Below, in pieces: positions 62,504 to 64,000 of a stretch of 64,000 nucleotides of DNA. Numbering within the stretch: the first letter of the stretch is position 1; each line of letters opens with the position of its first letter. The notes beneath the pieces were generated by a model. It saw nothing but the letters and a program-made list of their open reading frames with translations, searched no databases and was not told where the DNA came from. Source of the stretch: Cephalotus follicularis (taxonomy: Eukaryota; Streptophyta; Magnoliopsida; Oxalidales; Cephalotaceae); assembly GCA_001972305.1 (NCBI GenBank), contig BDDD01001952.1, forward strand, positions 54,806-118,805. Direction: 5' to 3'. The position numbers were made by a program, and so were the translations under genes.

Positions 62504-62845
62504 GGTTGGCGCCAAAATTCAGTTTTCAATGTTTCTTTAATTCAACCTTTCAACCATTGCAATTTAGTCCAATTCTTTTCAATCAAGTCATCAAACACTC
62601 AGTAACCACAATGTACATAACAATTGGACATTTAATCTCAATTAGATGCATATTTTATTCCTTAATTTATACAATATATATTAATTGAAATTTGCGGTTT
62701 TTACATTTATACTCATCCTTATATTATCTATTTATGCATACACATTCTATTTCTATTCGGGTATGTTTAAGCTAAGTTTCAATGAGTAGGGTTGCTGTTA
62801 TTGTGACCACAAGACTTGAGTCAATTGTGGCCACATATTGTGCTT

Positions 62846-62852
62846 TATAAAG
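62846..62852 (+). promoter_or_regulatory. Candidate TATA box of Gypsy-D LTR
   Basis: TATAAAG, about 220 bp into the LTR once Gypsy-B is removed. Confidence 0.55.
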
Positions 62853-63412
62853 TGCCCTACATTTAACAAATATTGCACATCTCTGATTCTCTATTCTCTC
62901 ACCTGTATGTCTCTTGTCTCTCTCCCATTTCTTCACCAAATATCATACACAACATAACTTATCTATCTCGTTGCTCTCGCCTATCCAAGACAGCAACAAA
63001 AGGGGAAGATTGATCATTTATTACATCAAGAACGCCATCCTTGAAGCTTGAAAGCATTGGAGAGCATTAGACTTGAGTCTAAGCTCCTATTTCTGATAGA
63101 TCCATCAACAAACAAGCTTCAAAAGCATTTGGTAGATATTCTCTACCTAAAATGCTTAATATTATGCATATATAAAATGTATTGATTGACTAAATTGATT
63201 TATTGATATTGGAGTTTTTTAGGGGTTTGGGGAATTTTGACCTAGAAATTTATCTAGGGTTAAAACCAATGAATCAAATTGATAAACACTGATTTATGGA
63301 ACCTAAATAAGCTTTACAAACCTTTGATTTTAAAGGAAATTGATTTAACAAAGAATTGGATTGAGAAATAGCGCTTTGACATAACTAGACTATGTTTCTA
63401 TTCTATCTAAGC

Positions 63413-63752
63413 GCCGACACCTTGCCCATAGGCGTCGCCGCTTAGAACAGTTTCTATTGTATACAAGGCACAGCTCGACTTAAGCGCTGGCGTTTTATTT
63501 AAAGGTGTCGCAGCTTAAGGTACTCCACATTAAATGTTTTTAGACTGCTCGACCTAAGAGCTTACTCATGTAGTTGAAGCGTCACTGCTTAAGCTAGTTT
63601 CTTCCCAGTTTTAACCGACGATGCTAAGCACTGAGCAATGATGTTTGGCTAAGCACTGAAGCTTAAGCCAAGGCGTCGCCGTTTAGTGTCTATTTTTATA
63701 AAATCAAAGATACTGGACTGTTAAGCACTGACGCTTTGTCCGAGGCGTCTTC
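63413..63752 (+). repeat. Paired GTCGAC-like motifs in Gypsy-D LTR
   Basis: Pairs of cores 20-21 bp apart: 63413/63434, 63486/63507, 63655/63675 and 63727/63747. Individual cores are degenerate (GCCGAC, GTCGCC, GCTGGC, GTCGCA, ACTGAC). The pairing distance is preserved better than the motif. Confidence 0.7.
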
Positions 63753-64000
63753 TGGCTAAAATTTATTGTTAACCTAAGCATTGACACTTGACTCAATTCA
63801 TTGTGCTAAGCCCCGATTCTTAGAGTCTAATCGCCGCCACTTTGGGTAGCCACTTTGCACCAGGTTGCTTGTTCTTGAACTATTTTCAATGTATTTTCAA
63901 ACGATTGCTTACTCAAACATAACTTGAGGTTAGACCAGCTTTTTTAAATAGTTTTACTACATTGATTGCATGGACTATGATCCATCCATCGACCGACCCG

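Larger units (their letters stand above)
42062..62705 (-). mobile_element. Gypsy-B: chromovirus with insertions in both LTRs
   Basis: A complete reverse-strand Ty3/Gypsy element bounded by TGTCACACC and a TTACA end, with a perfect TSD TTTAT (42057-42061 and 62706-62710). Minus-strand order: 5' LTR (62705-49965, holding Copia-3), PBS, gag-protease, RT, RNase H, integrase, PPT, 3' LTR (45213-42062, holding a solo LTR). The coding strand is in one frame with a few stops and one frameshift in integrase. LTR-LTR divergence is about 10% over a 165-bp stretch compared by eye. Confidence 0.92.
49965..62705 (-). repeat. Gypsy-B 5' LTR, split by Copia-3
   Basis: Two parts, 49965-50442 and 60635-62705 (the 5-bp duplicated target lies at each junction). 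Together they make about 2,544 bp. They match the 3' LTR throughout, including the 'tcacgtatcaacca' site that is uninterrupted there at about 43171-43184. Confidence 0.92.
30124..64000 (+). mobile_element. Gypsy-D: old chromovirus hosting later insertions
   Basis: The oldest recognisable element of the right half. Pieces: 5' LTR end (about 30124-30798), PBS, gag, protease and RT to RNase H (about 30951-33981); integrase end and PPT (41237-41977); 3' LTR (41978-42061, resuming at 62711 and leaving the window). Gypsy-C interrupts RNase H to integrase and Gypsy-B interrupts the 3' LTR. RT and protease active-site residues are lost and stops are frequent. Tail sequence and domain order are chromovirus-like. 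Confidence 0.8.
62711..64000 (+). repeat. Gypsy-D 3' LTR, continued to window end
   Basis: Resumes after the right TSD of Gypsy-B. Contains a TATA box and a motif array; no gene is seen. The LTR end (GTGTTACA type) is not reached. Confidence 0.7.

Overview
The window is plant (angiosperm) intergenic DNA. It consists almost entirely of LTR retrotransposons inserted into one another, and I found no host gene, tRNA or rRNA. The plant assignment rests on three things: Ty3/Gypsy chromoviruses with a C-terminal chromodomain-like tail (Tekay/Del-like), long-LTR Ty1/Copia elements with TNT1-94-like polyproteins, and a Tat-type primer-binding site. The species cannot be named from the sequence. All coding regions are damaged to some degree, so nothing here looks autonomously active.

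Layout, left half. Copia-1 (1 to about 5186, +) is cut by the window edge and keeps integrase, RT, RNase H and a 3' LTR. A Gypsy-A-family LTR fragment follows (about 5187-6742). Copia-2 (6743-28400, +) has a 5' LTR split by a full Gypsy-A element (7343-15564, TSD TAATA, with a 55-N gap standing for about 1.15 kb of pol). Its leader carries unclassified repeat-rich DNA (about 17.3-19.7 kb), and its coding region is split by a reverse solo LTR (22735-23738, TSD CTTAC). A reverse Tat-like fragment lies at 28401 to about 30120.

Layout, right half. An old chromovirus, Gypsy-D (about 30124-42061, resuming at 62711), is interrupted by a 5'-truncated Gypsy-C (about 33982-41236, the best-preserved pol). 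Its 3' LTR is split by Gypsy-B (42062-62705, -, TSD TTTAT). Gypsy-B itself holds a 700-bp solo LTR in its 3' LTR (42131-42830, TSD AGTTA) and a complete Copia-3 in its 5' LTR (50443-60634, -, TSD GTATC with one copy mutated). The nesting order, and LTR divergence judged by eye, give D older than B older than Copia-3.

The most unusual signal is not a gene. In LTRs or leaders of at least six families, both Gypsy and Copia, there are arrays of a short palindrome centred on GTCGAC (flanked as AAGC..GCTT or CA..TG). Neighbouring copies repeatedly sit 20-22 bp apart while the spacer sequences differ. Where a TATA box can be placed, the array lies downstream of it, in transcribed R-U5/leader sequence. 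A second signal is an ordered set of small hairpins in Gypsy-A and Gypsy-C LTRs, whose stems differ between copies by base-pair-preserving changes. Both need computational testing.
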